Source of the DNA: Campylobacter cuniculorum DSM 23162 = LMG 24588 | GTDB taxonomy: Bacteria; Campylobacterota; Campylobacteria; Campylobacterales; Campylobacteraceae | Direction: 5' to 3' | Length of the DNA stretch: 64,000 nucleotides | Assembly (NCBI RefSeq): GCF_002104335.1 | Contig: NZ_CP020867.1 | Location: 248,001-312,000, forward strand | Shown: positions 24,961 through 32,150 of the stretch, piece by piece | How the letters are laid out: the number at the start of each line of letters is the position of its first letter | How positions within the stretch are numbered: position 1 is the first letter of the stretch | Notes under the pieces: generated by a model | The model's input: the letters and a program-made list of their open reading frames with translations, nothing else | What the model was told of the DNA's origin: nothing | Databases searched by the model: none | Program-made: the position numbers and the translations under genes

Positions 24961-25001
24961 TATAAAATAGCACAAAAAGCCCTTTAAAAATAGGGTTAAA
25001 A
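24961..25001 (-). promoter_or_regulatory. Late-promoter motif, copy 7, for the giant gene
   Basis: On the minus strand CTTTTAACCCTATTTTT is followed after about 20 bases by GCTATTTTATAG as -10 region and then the giant gene's ribosome site. The motif occupies the loop of the terminator at 24976-25008. Confidence 0.65.
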
Positions 25002-25008
25002 GGGCTTT
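24976..25008 (-). terminator. Terminator of the replication operon
   Basis: AAAGCCCTTT and AAAGGGCTTT form a perfect 10-base stem followed on the minus strand by TTTTTG. The primase stop codon is inside it. The loop is the late-promoter core, so early transcription ends exactly where late transcription begins. Confidence 0.7.
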
Positions 25009-26591
25009 GAAAGTTCAGCGATTTTTTGACTCATTTGCATGGTTTTTTGAAAATCCTTTGCTTTTTTTGCTTGCATAAGAGCTTTTAAATAATGCGTTTT
25101 GACAAGATTTTTTAACGCAAGAGAAAAATAGGCGGGTTTAAGGATATTAATGCTCTCATCCGCACAAAGCTCTAAAAGTTTCGCATCCATTTGAGAACTT
25201 TGCAAAAAATCTTTATAACTTTGTGCAAACTCTCCTAAAAACTCCGCAGACACAAAAAAGTTAAATCTTTGTTTAAACTCTTCATTATTTAAAGCGGTTT
25301 TTAAGCAGGTTTTGACATTAAAATCCTCATTTAAAGCAGTGTTTTTATCGATGATTTTTGCGTTAAAAACATTTGCATTGACGCCAAAAACTGCACACGC
25401 TTCTTGGATGCATTGCTCTTTGATGAAGTATTGTTTAATATTTTTGATTAAAGTGATGATTTCTTTGAGAAAATTATCCTTTTGCACGGCATTTTTTAAA
25501 CGTTTTAAATGATACCTTAAATAAAACTCAAAACCACTATAAAAGGTAAAATGCTCTTTTAAATCGCATATGCCTTTAAGCTGATAAAATTCGCCTAAAT
25601 CCTTGCATTTTTCCATCAAAAGAGCGACTTTGACATTGAAAAAATTTTGTTCAAAACACAATTTTAAAGAACGTATCACACTCTTATAACCCGGTGCATC
25701 TTTATCGGGCACAAAGCACAAAGTGAGTTCGCTTGTTTTAATGTGTTTAAAAATTAAAGCAAGATGTGAAGTTGTAAAGGCAGTTCCACACGTTGCAACG
25801 GCATTTTTAAGTCCGCATTTGTAAGCAGCAATCACATCAAAAAAACCCTCCATAATAAACAATTCTTTTTCTCTGTAAGCTGGGGTTTTTGCGTTGCAAA
25901 GATTATAAAGAATGAAACTTTTATTAAAAGTATTTGAGTTTTTAGAATTGATATATTTAGCTAAATGTGGATTTTTGATGAGCTCTCTTGTTGAAAATCC
26001 TCGCACCTTACCATAAGCATCTTTAAGAGCAAAACTTAAGCGGTTTGCAAAAATAACGCCTTCTTTTTCACTGACAAGCCCTAATTCATAAGCCTTTTTT
26101 CTTGCATTCAAAGAATCAATAAAACGCAAAAACTCCTCTTTTTTTGGCACATAACCCAAAGAAAAATGTTCGATGTCCTCTTCATCGATTCCGCGATTTG
26201 AAAAATACATTTTAGCTTTTTCATTTTGCTTTAAATGAGTTTTAAAAAATTCATTGAGTTGTTTTAAAAATTCTAGGTTTTGAAAATAAGCGTTTGATTG
26301 CTCGTTAAAAGAGAGTTCTATGTGTTCAAGCCTTGCAATTTCTTCAACAGCAGCAAAAAAATCAAGGTTTTTAAATTTTTGCACAAACTTAATCGCGTCT
26401 CCTGATTCATTGCAACCAAAACAATGATAAAAGCCCTTATTTTCATCGATAATAAAACTCGGCGTTTTTTCGTGATGAAAGGGGCATAAAGCCTTAAAAT
26501 AAGCCCCCTCTTTTCTCAACACCAAATAATTTTCAAGCACTCTTATAATGGAGACTTGAGACTTAAAAGATTCTATATTAAAACGACTCAT
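24996..26591 (-). CDS. DnaG-like phage primase
   Basis: 531 residues. An N-terminal CHC2 zinc finger (CPFHHEKTPSF near 36-46, FYHCFGC near 54-60) is followed by a Toprim domain with LFIMEGFFDVIAAYKCG near 245 and CFVPDKDAPG near 292. The remaining 200 residues are helical, unlike the usual DnaB-binding domain but of similar size. It makes RNA primers for phage replication. It begins ten bases after the DnaB-like helicase gene, so the two are co-expressed. Start has AGGAG. Confidence 0.9.
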   Translation of the reverse strand: MSRFNIESFKSQVSIIRVLENYLVLRKEGAYFKALCPFHHEKTPSFIIDENKGFYHCFGCNESGDAIKFVQKFKNLDFFAAVEEIARLEHIELSFNEQSNAYFQNLEFLKQLNEFFKTHLKQNEKAKMYFSNRGIDEEDIEHFSLGYVPKKEEFLRFIDSLNARKKAYELGLVSEKEGVIFANRLSFALKDAYGKVRGFSTRELIKNPHLAKYINSKNSNTFNKSFILYNLCNAKTPAYREKELFIMEGFFDVIAAYKCGLKNAVATCGTAFTTSHLALIFKHIKTSELTLCFVPDKDAPGYKSVIRSLKLCFEQNFFNVKVALLMEKCKDLGEFYQLKGICDLKEHFTFYSGFEFYLRYHLKRLKNAVQKDNFLKEIITLIKNIKQYFIKEQCIQEACAVFGVNANVFNAKIIDKNTALNEDFNVKTCLKTALNNEEFKQRFNFFVSAEFLGEFAQSYKDFLQSSQMDAKLLELCADESINILKPAYFSLALKNLVKTHYLKALMQAKKAKDFQKTMQMSQKIAELSKPF

Positions 26592-26600
26592 AAAGTTCTC

Positions 26601-27764
26601 CTAAAAAATGCTCTCTTGTATCTTTTCAAAATCCACCTCTTGCACGGGTTGATCTGTGTTTTCACTCATTGCACAAAAAGTTAAAGTTTTATCATTGAAT
26701 CTAACAATTTCTTTAAAATGTTTGCCCGTTTGTTTGTTTTTTCTCACTAAAAAAAGCCTTTTATTCGGGTCAAATTCTTTGTTAAATTGTGACGCGTCTT
26801 TTTTATCCGCTTCGATTCTTTCCACTCTTAAAATCACACTCGCTTCGTGCGTTCCCTTTTTGGAGCCCATAGGATTATCGCGGTCGCCTTTTGCGGTTTG
26901 AATAATAAGAAAGATAAGTAATTCGTATTGATGTGCTAATTTTGCAAGGGTTGAAAATTTCAAACTCTCTTCTTCTTCCATATTTCTCGCTCTTGGGCTT
27001 GTGATTCTCATTTGTGAGTCAATCAAAAAAATCTTCACGCCTCTTTTGGAGAGGATTTTAATGTTTTGAACGATTTCATTGATGTCATAGCCATCATTAA
27101 TCATAAAGAAATTTTCTTGTTTAAACGGCACATTTTGCGTTTTGCGTTTAAGATATTGTTCGATTGTGAATTCAAAGCAAAAAAAGCAAACGGGATAAAC
27201 GCGTGAGATGTTTTCTAAGAGTTGCAAACCTAAACTCGTCTTTCCTGCTTCAGCATCCCCACTGATTAAAACAAGTTGGGCTAATTCAAAACCGCCATCA
27301 AAAGCGGAGTCTATAAAAGAAATACCGCTTTTAATCTGTGCTAAAACGGGTTTGTTTTTATAATATTCTAGCCATTGTTTAAAATTCATAAAATCATTAT
27401 TTGCAAGGGTGAGTTCGCTCTCAAATAAAGACAAATCTAAAAGTTGATTCTCTTGTGCAGCACGGATGAGTTTTTCACCGATATGCTTTTGTGCGTTTAA
27501 TTTGTAAGTATCTTTTAAAATGTGTTCATATTCTAAAAAATCCGGCACACAAACAGCCGCACAAAGATTTAAAAACTCCTCGCTTTGCTTCTCATCATCA
27601 CTTAAAACACTGACAAAACTTTCAAAAGAAAGCGGATTTAAACTAAGGATTTTTTGACAAAAAACCTGATATTTTCCACTGAATAAAACGGGTGAAAATC
27701 TTTGCTCAAACTCATCTTTAAACTCGGGGTATTCAAGCAAAGATTTTAAAATAATGCTTTGCAT
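26601..27764 (-). CDS. DnaB-like replicative helicase
   Basis: 387 residues. Walker A is ISGDAEAGKTSLGLQ near 165-178; VCFFCFEFTIEQYLKRK near 195 and KIFLIDSQMRIT near 240 are the following DnaB motifs, and ILRVERIEADKKD near 310 lies where the hexamer arginine finger sits. The N-terminal domain is short and unusual. It unwinds the phage DNA together with the downstream primase. Start has GGGG 7 bases upstream and lies directly after the previous stop. Confidence 0.88.
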   Translation of the reverse strand: MQSIILKSLLEYPEFKDEFEQRFSPVLFSGKYQVFCQKILSLNPLSFESFVSVLSDDEKQSEEFLNLCAAVCVPDFLEYEHILKDTYKLNAQKHIGEKLIRAAQENQLLDLSLFESELTLANNDFMNFKQWLEYYKNKPVLAQIKSGISFIDSAFDGGFELAQLVLISGDAEAGKTSLGLQLLENISRVYPVCFFCFEFTIEQYLKRKTQNVPFKQENFFMINDGYDINEIVQNIKILSKRGVKIFLIDSQMRITSPRARNMEEEESLKFSTLAKLAHQYELLIFLIIQTAKGDRDNPMGSKKGTHEASVILRVERIEADKKDASQFNKEFDPNKRLFLVRKNKQTGKHFKEIVRFNDKTLTFCAMSENTDQPVQEVDFEKIQESIF

Positions 27765-27765
27765 T

Positions 27766-28092
27766 TTAATATCCCCTTTCTAGTTTTTTCTTAAAATAAG
27801 TAAAAAGCAACTCAAATTCGCTCGATTTTTGAGCGTTTTTTTGTGCTTCGTTTTTAAACTTGATTTTCGCATTCATCGCTAATTCATAAGCCTTTTTGTT
27901 TAAAAGCTCTTCGTATTGTTCTACCAAATCTTTATAAAACACTTGATTTTTTAAGAGCAAAGCCTCACTTAAAGAATCTAAAAGACTCGGATTGAAAGTG
28001 TTGATTAAATCGTGTGCTTTTTGCATAGCATAGCCATTGAGATAAAAATTTTTACTTGTAAAAACAAAATGCTTAAAATCTTCATGCGTCAT
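27766..28092 (-). CDS. Small helical protein of the replication operon
   Basis: 108 residues from ATG at 28092 with a strong AGGAGG 7 bases upstream. All-helical, Lys/Glu/Asn/Leu-rich, with no Cys; segments include YLNGYAMQKAHDLINTFNPS and LLKNQVFYKDLVEQYEELLN. Being directly ahead of the helicase gene, it might load or regulate the helicase; that is inference, as no family is recognised. Confidence 0.65.
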   Translation of the reverse strand: MTHEDFKHFVFTSKNFYLNGYAMQKAHDLINTFNPSLLDSLSEALLLKNQVFYKDLVEQYEELLNKKAYELAMNAKIKFKNEAQKNAQKSSEFELLFTYFKKKLERGY

Positions 28093-28133
28093 TTTCAACC
28101 CTCCTAAAAAAAAGATTCTCTTGTTCTAAACGT

Positions 28134-28436
28134 TTAAAAAACGCATTCAAACTCGCTATCAAATAAGCATTTTTGCTTAAAGTATTCATCTTTGCACTTC
28201 TTGTAAGCCTTTTTAACACGGCTTTTGGGAGTAAAAACTTTTTTCTTTGTTTTAAAACTTTTTTTTCTTGCCCTCTCATAATCTTCTCCAGAATAAAATC
28301 TTAAAGCACATTCAACAAGTTGTGCCTGTGAAATATTTTCAAGCTCACTCGCATTTTTAAGCTCTTTTAAAAGCCTAAAATCCAAATAAAAACTCGGACT
28401 GACTATCTTGTTGCGGTGTGATTTTTTATAATGCAT
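28134..28436 (-). CDS. Ribbon-helix-helix-like DNA-binding protein
   Basis: 100 residues, starting just after the initiator stop with GAGG 7 bases upstream. SPSFYLDFRLLKELKNASEL followed by NISQAQLVECALRFY has the strand-helix-helix pattern of Arc/MetJ-type proteins; a very basic tail (ERARKKSFKTKKKVFTPKSR) would aid DNA binding. It may regulate the early operon. A second frame at 28082-28279 overlaps it but looks like a shadow. Confidence 0.65.
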   Translation of the reverse strand: MHYKKSHRNKIVSPSFYLDFRLLKELKNASELENISQAQLVECALRFYSGEDYERARKKSFKTKKKVFTPKSRVKKAYKKCKDEYFKQKCLFDSEFECVF

Positions 28437-28438
28437 TT

Positions 28439-29497
28439 TTAAGCCTCTGCTAGGCTGTAAAGATAAGTTTTATTATCAAATAAAACTACACGTCCTTCAA
28501 TCTCTAAGTCCTTCACGCTCTCTTCATTGAAAATCTTAAAATCGCTTTTTAATTCGTAGCATTTAGAAATAATCTCTTTTGAGAGTTCTTCCTTGCTTTT
28601 AAAACGTGTGCTAAGCTTTGAAAATTGTGCCTTTGTTTCTTTGGGTTTAAAGAGCCCTTGCCACGAATTAAGAATGCTTGTTTGAATGATGTGCTTGATA
28701 TTATAGCCCTCGTTTTTAAAGCTTTTCAGTCGTGCTAAGATGTATTTTTTGGTGCTTGGGGTCAATTTTTTATCCCGCTCTAATCTGTAAGCAAAAAAGT
28801 TTTTTATCTCTTGCACTTCATCATCTAAAAATCCCTCATAAGACTCATTTAACACATTTTTCTTCTTAAGCTGTTTTTTAAGAGAAATGAAAAGTATTTT
28901 TTTATCAAAAAAAGAGCACGCTAACAAATTTTTATTTTTTTGTTCTATATTATTTATTTTGTAAGGCGGACAAAAATCCGCATGCGGTTTTTTGTCGCAG
29001 TGTTCAAAGTGTGTATTTTGCGTTTTATTTTGCTCTTTATTGTCCGCGTCCCGCCTTAAATGCTCACTTTCTTGCGGAGTGTAACGCTCTAAAGTCTCAT
29101 TAATGCCCTCTTGGCAAGATGAGTCTTTTTGCGTTGTTTCTTGTGTGTTTTCATTTGGCTGTTTTTCTTCCTCTTCTAAACTTTCAAAAAGGGCGTTTGT
29201 ATTCTCATCGATGAAGATATAAAGTGAAAATTTGTTAAAACTTCCATCTTTATTTTTTGCTTGTTGTTTGATGAGATAAGAAGAGTCGATGAGCTCTTTA
29301 ATGTATCTTTGAAGAGTCCTTGTTGAGATGTGAAAATTTTTTGCTAAAAATGTGCTATTGAGTTTAAAATCTTTGGGTAAAGACAGCACAAAAATCGCTA
29401 ACATTCTCGCCCCTATGCTTAAGTTTTCATCGCGTATGAGTTTGTTTGAAATCACGCTAAAATTGCTTTTAGGTGGTGTGTAAAAAATCGTTTGCAT
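28439..29497 (-). CDS. Phage replication initiator-like protein with winged helix
   Basis: 352 residues. Residues 20-80 form a winged helix (SIGARMLAIFVLSLPKDFKL, then STRTLQRYIKELIDSSYLIK) as in phage replisome organisers. A Glu/Gln/Asn-rich spacer (110-175) leads to a Lys-rich helical domain (185-290) including TPSTKKYILARLKSFKNEGY, which resembles DnaD-like C-terminal regions. It probably binds the phage origin and recruits helicase. Start has AAAGGA 7 bases upstream. Confidence 0.75.
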   Translation of the reverse strand: MQTIFYTPPKSNFSVISNKLIRDENLSIGARMLAIFVLSLPKDFKLNSTFLAKNFHISTRTLQRYIKELIDSSYLIKQQAKNKDGSFNKFSLYIFIDENTNALFESLEEEEKQPNENTQETTQKDSSCQEGINETLERYTPQESEHLRRDADNKEQNKTQNTHFEHCDKKPHADFCPPYKINNIEQKNKNLLACSFFDKKILFISLKKQLKKKNVLNESYEGFLDDEVQEIKNFFAYRLERDKKLTPSTKKYILARLKSFKNEGYNIKHIIQTSILNSWQGLFKPKETKAQFSKLSTRFKSKEELSKEIISKCYELKSDFKIFNEESVKDLEIEGRVVLFDNKTYLYSLAEA

Positions 29498-29517
29498 ATT
29501 TAAATCCTTTCTTTTTT

Positions 29518-29682
29518 TTAATTTTTGATTTTGTCAATGAGTTTTTTTCCGTTGTAAATATAGCCCTCATTGTCTAAGATGTAAAACTTAGAATTGTAAA
29601 GCCCTTTTTGTCCCTTGATAATAAAAAAGCTTTTGTTCTGCTTTTTAAAGCGTTTAAAAATGTGATAAAAAAGTTTAAACAT
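29518..29682 (-). CDS. 54-residue basic protein
   Basis: ATG at 29682 lies within the last codons of the DUF3310 gene and follows AGGAGGAGG. Very basic (MFKLFYHIFKRFKKQNKSFF) with a small beta part (SKFYILDNEGYIYNGKKLID). Tight coupling within the operon supports it being real. Function unknown. Confidence 0.55.
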   Translation of the reverse strand: MFKLFYHIFKRFKKQNKSFFIIKGQKGLYNSKFYILDNEGYIYNGKKLIDKIKN

Positions 29683-30124
29683 TTTGCATGTCCTCCTCCT
29701 GTTCGCGTTTTTTAATTTCTATGATTTGAATTTCTAAATTAAGACAAGCAAGGGCTTTTGACAAGCTGTTATAATCAGCTTTGAGAGCAAAAACCGCAAA
29801 CGCTTCGACTATTTCGCAAATGTCTTCATCAATGAGTTTAATTTTTTGCAAAAAGGGTTCTAAAAAGCTCAAATCTTTAAAACTGATATTAACGTCTTCG
29901 CTGATGAGCTTTTCGCAACGCAAAATGTGCCACCTTGCTTTTTGCAGGTCCAAAAGACAATTTTCTTTAAACTTGCAACGCAAGACATATTTTAACGCGT
30001 TGCCTATGCTAAAAATCAAGCGTTTTTCTTTCATCCTTGAAAAAAGACTTTCAAGCAGTTCTATACTTTCAAAGCCATAAGCTCTATAATAAAGCGGATT
30101 TGTTTTATCTTCTTTTTTGTGCAT
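29675..30124 (-). CDS. DUF3310-type phage protein
   Basis: 149 residues. NPLYYRAYGFESIELLESLF and IGNALKYVLRCKFKENCLLD with LQKARWHI match the DUF3310 (SaV-like nucleotide kinase) pattern: YYR-G-E-I, GNA-KY-LR-K and DL-KA-W. The C-terminal half is helical. The role of DUF3310 is unsettled; members sit in phage early operons, as here. It starts directly after the integrase stop. Confidence 0.8.
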   Translation of the reverse strand: MHKKEDKTNPLYYRAYGFESIELLESLFSRMKEKRLIFSIGNALKYVLRCKFKENCLLDLQKARWHILRCEKLISEDVNISFKDLSFLEPFLQKIKLIDEDICEIVEAFAVFALKADYNSLSKALACLNLEIQIIEIKKREQEEDMQNV

Positions 30125-30126
30125 AC

Positions 30127-31326
30127 TTACTCCTCTTCTAAAGTGATAGCGTCTAAAAATTGTGCGTGTTTAACTTCTTTTGATGGGATATATTGAGCGT
30201 ATTTTTGCAGAGTGGTCTGTGAATTATTATGCCCTAACATTGCACTCACCCACAAAAGAGGCTCATTTTTTGAAAGCATTAAACTCGCAAAAGAATGCCT
30301 TGTGCTGTAAATGGTGCGATAGCTGATATTTAAATGCTCTAAAAGAGCAAGATATTGCGTTCTAAGATGCGAATGATAAAAATGCGTAATCCTTTTTCCC
30401 TTTTCATCTGTGAAGATAAAATCTTCATCTTTTTTAAGCTCTTTTGCTTTTAAAAGCTCTTTTTCCAAAAAAGGCAACATGTCTATGCTTCTCGTGCTTG
30501 AACGCGTCTTTGGCGTAATAAGTTTGCCACTGATACTGCATACCGCTTTATAAATATGGATTTTTTTATGGATAAAATCAAGGTCTTTAAACTGCAAGGC
30601 TAAAATCTCGCCCTTTCTTGCCCCTGTTAAAAGGGCGATTTTAAGATAAAGCCCTATGTCTTCTTTTGCTTGAAGCAAACGCATAATTTCTTCTTCAGTG
30701 AAAGGGTTGATTTGTGGTTTGAGTTGATGTGAGAATTTTTTATTAAAAATGGGATTTGTGGCGATGACTTTATCTTTCACCGCACAATCAAAAATTCTTT
30801 TTGCGACGCTGATGCAAATTTTTATGCTCGAGGGTTGCAATCTTTGCTCTAAAAAAGAATAAAACTCTAAAACATCTTCGCTCTCAATGCCTTTAATGCT
30901 GCGGTTTTTGAAAAACTCTAAAATCAGCCTGACGCTGTTGTTGATAGAAGTTTTTGTGCTTGACTTTAAGCCGCTGCTTTGTTTGATGAGAAAATCCGCA
31001 TAAAAACTAATACGTGTTTTTGCCTCTTGCGTAAAATCTAAGAAAAGGCTTGTGAAATTTTCATTGCCCTCTTGGATATAACGCAAAATGAGTTCTTCAT
31101 AATGAGACTCTAAAAAGTCCCTTGCTTTTGCTGTATCGTGCAATTTGCTCGAAAATCTAAGCCTTTTAAAGCCCGATTCTTTTAACTTCAAATCCTTGAT
31201 GTGCTCTTGAGTGAGAAAATGCTCTTGTTTTTTGAGTGCATCCCATAAAGAAAGACTCACACAAGAATCAATATAAAGAGTGTTTTCTCTGCTGTAGAGT
31301 TTGTAATTTTTGATGAGTTTAAACAT
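30127..31326 (-). CDS. Tyrosine-recombinase integrase
   Basis: 399 residues. SAM-like N-terminal core-binding domain at about 100-190, catalytic domain at about 200-399. Catalytic residues visible: Arg in LLTGARKGEILALQF (near 233), His-x-x-Arg in YSTRHSFASLML (near 342), and GHNNSQTTLQKYAQY (363-377) with the nucleophilic Tyr at its end. Start has TGGAGG. Unusually, the early operon continues without a gap into DUF3310 and the replication genes. Confidence 0.92.
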   Translation of the reverse strand: MFKLIKNYKLYSRENTLYIDSCVSLSLWDALKKQEHFLTQEHIKDLKLKESGFKRLRFSSKLHDTAKARDFLESHYEELILRYIQEGNENFTSLFLDFTQEAKTRISFYADFLIKQSSGLKSSTKTSINNSVRLILEFFKNRSIKGIESEDVLEFYSFLEQRLQPSSIKICISVAKRIFDCAVKDKVIATNPIFNKKFSHQLKPQINPFTEEEIMRLLQAKEDIGLYLKIALLTGARKGEILALQFKDLDFIHKKIHIYKAVCSISGKLITPKTRSSTRSIDMLPFLEKELLKAKELKKDEDFIFTDEKGKRITHFYHSHLRTQYLALLEHLNISYRTIYSTRHSFASLMLSKNEPLLWVSAMLGHNNSQTTLQKYAQYIPSKEVKHAQFLDAITLEEE

Positions 31327-31879
31327 TTTTTTACCTCCAGATATAATTTTTTTTATGTTTTCTCATTTATGTTTTTCCTTTTTATGTTTTCTCGCTTAAA
31401 CTTGACTTTTTTAACCTTAAAGACTCAAGCTCCTGCTTAAATTATTAAAGACACAAACTCACATTAAACTTGATTTTTTGAGTCTTTGCCACAATTTCAA
31501 AGTTCATAATCCTTTTTTTGAACCCTATAATCCTTTTCAAGTCGCCCCACAGATGCACAAAATGAAGCGTTTTGTGCTTTTTATTGCGTTTTCTAAGTCG
31601 CCCCACATGAAAAGCTTGGGTTAGCGATTTGACACATAATTCATAAATCCTATAAAATCAATATTTGAAATGCTTTTTTAAGTTAATTTTAGAAGTTTTG
31701 ACACAACTTTCTTAAAGAACCTTTGGGGTCATACCCCCTAAGAAATGCTTAGAAAAATCCTAAAAATAAATATATTGTAAAAATTTTTAAAATGTTTAAT
31801 ATTTTTAAAATTATAAAGTTGTTTAAAATAATTTTCATCAAAAAAATAAAAGTTTTCAGCCTTATTTATTCTTAATTGC
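31327..31879. other. Non-coding region upstream of the integrase, probable attachment/control region
   Basis: Contains three TTTATGTTTT motifs (31352, 31366, 31381) spaced 14-15 bases, a 10-base inverted repeat AAAGACTCAA (31419) / TTGAGTCTTT (31478), two AAGTCGCCCCACA direct repeats (31539, 31595) and a strong hairpin. Such dense repeats suit integrase arm sites, an origin or operators. The attachment core cannot be identified without the left end. Confidence 0.55.
31524..31583 (+). ncRNA. Possible short RNA with terminator hairpin
   Basis: CCCTATAATCC at 31523-31533 is an ideal -10 box; about 20 bases later GCACAAAA (31555-31562) and TTTTGTGC (31570-31577) form a perfect stem followed by TTTTTATT. 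A transcript of roughly 45 bases would result, starting within the AAGTCGCCCCACA repeat, a second copy of which lies just beyond the terminator. Confidence 0.4.
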
Positions 31880-31915
31880 GTGAAAAGAAAAGGTGCTGTA
31901 TTTTTTTATCAATAT

Positions 31916-32062
31916 ATGGAATTTAAAAATAGAATTAAAGATTATCTTAAAGAGGATAATAAAGAACTCAATCCTAAAGAAGAAGGATTTGATGAAAATT
32001 ATGCAAAGGAAAATGATAGTGATAAAACACCTTATACAAATAATGAAAAAGCACAGAAGTGA
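31916..32062 (+). CDS. Small acidic protein ahead of the HipA-like gene
   Basis: 48 residues from ATG at 31916; charged and hydrophilic (MEFKNRIKDYLKEDNKELNP, then EEGFDENYAKENDSDKTP). No ribosome site is evident and it may be a relict. A further 29-codon frame (32065-32154, MKILSFVLEFYTDKKKNDYN) follows and overlaps the HipA start codon in ATGA fashion. HipA genes normally have an HTH antitoxin upstream; none of this looks like one. Confidence 0.3.
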   Translation: MEFKNRIKDYLKEDNKELNPKEEGFDENYAKENDSDKTPYTNNEKAQK

Positions 32063-32150
32063 AAATGAAAATTCTTTCTTTTGTTTTAGAATTTTATACA
32101 GATAAAAAGAAAAATGATTATAATGCTAAGAAATATAAAAAGGGTAAAAT

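Noticed and set aside
28082-28279. 65-codon frame overlapping the ribbon-helix-helix gene
   Set aside because: Shadow in another frame; the gene at 28134-28436 has the better ribosome site and a recognisable fold pattern.
31539-31607. Idea that the AAGTCGCCCCACA repeats plus hairpin form a type III (ToxI-like) RNA antitoxin
   Set aside because: Only two copies, one on each side of the terminator, and no ToxN-like gene downstream.
31327-31879. Search for a tRNA or tmRNA as attachment site
   Set aside because: No cloverleaf or T-arm consensus seen near the integrase; the site cannot be placed from this window.
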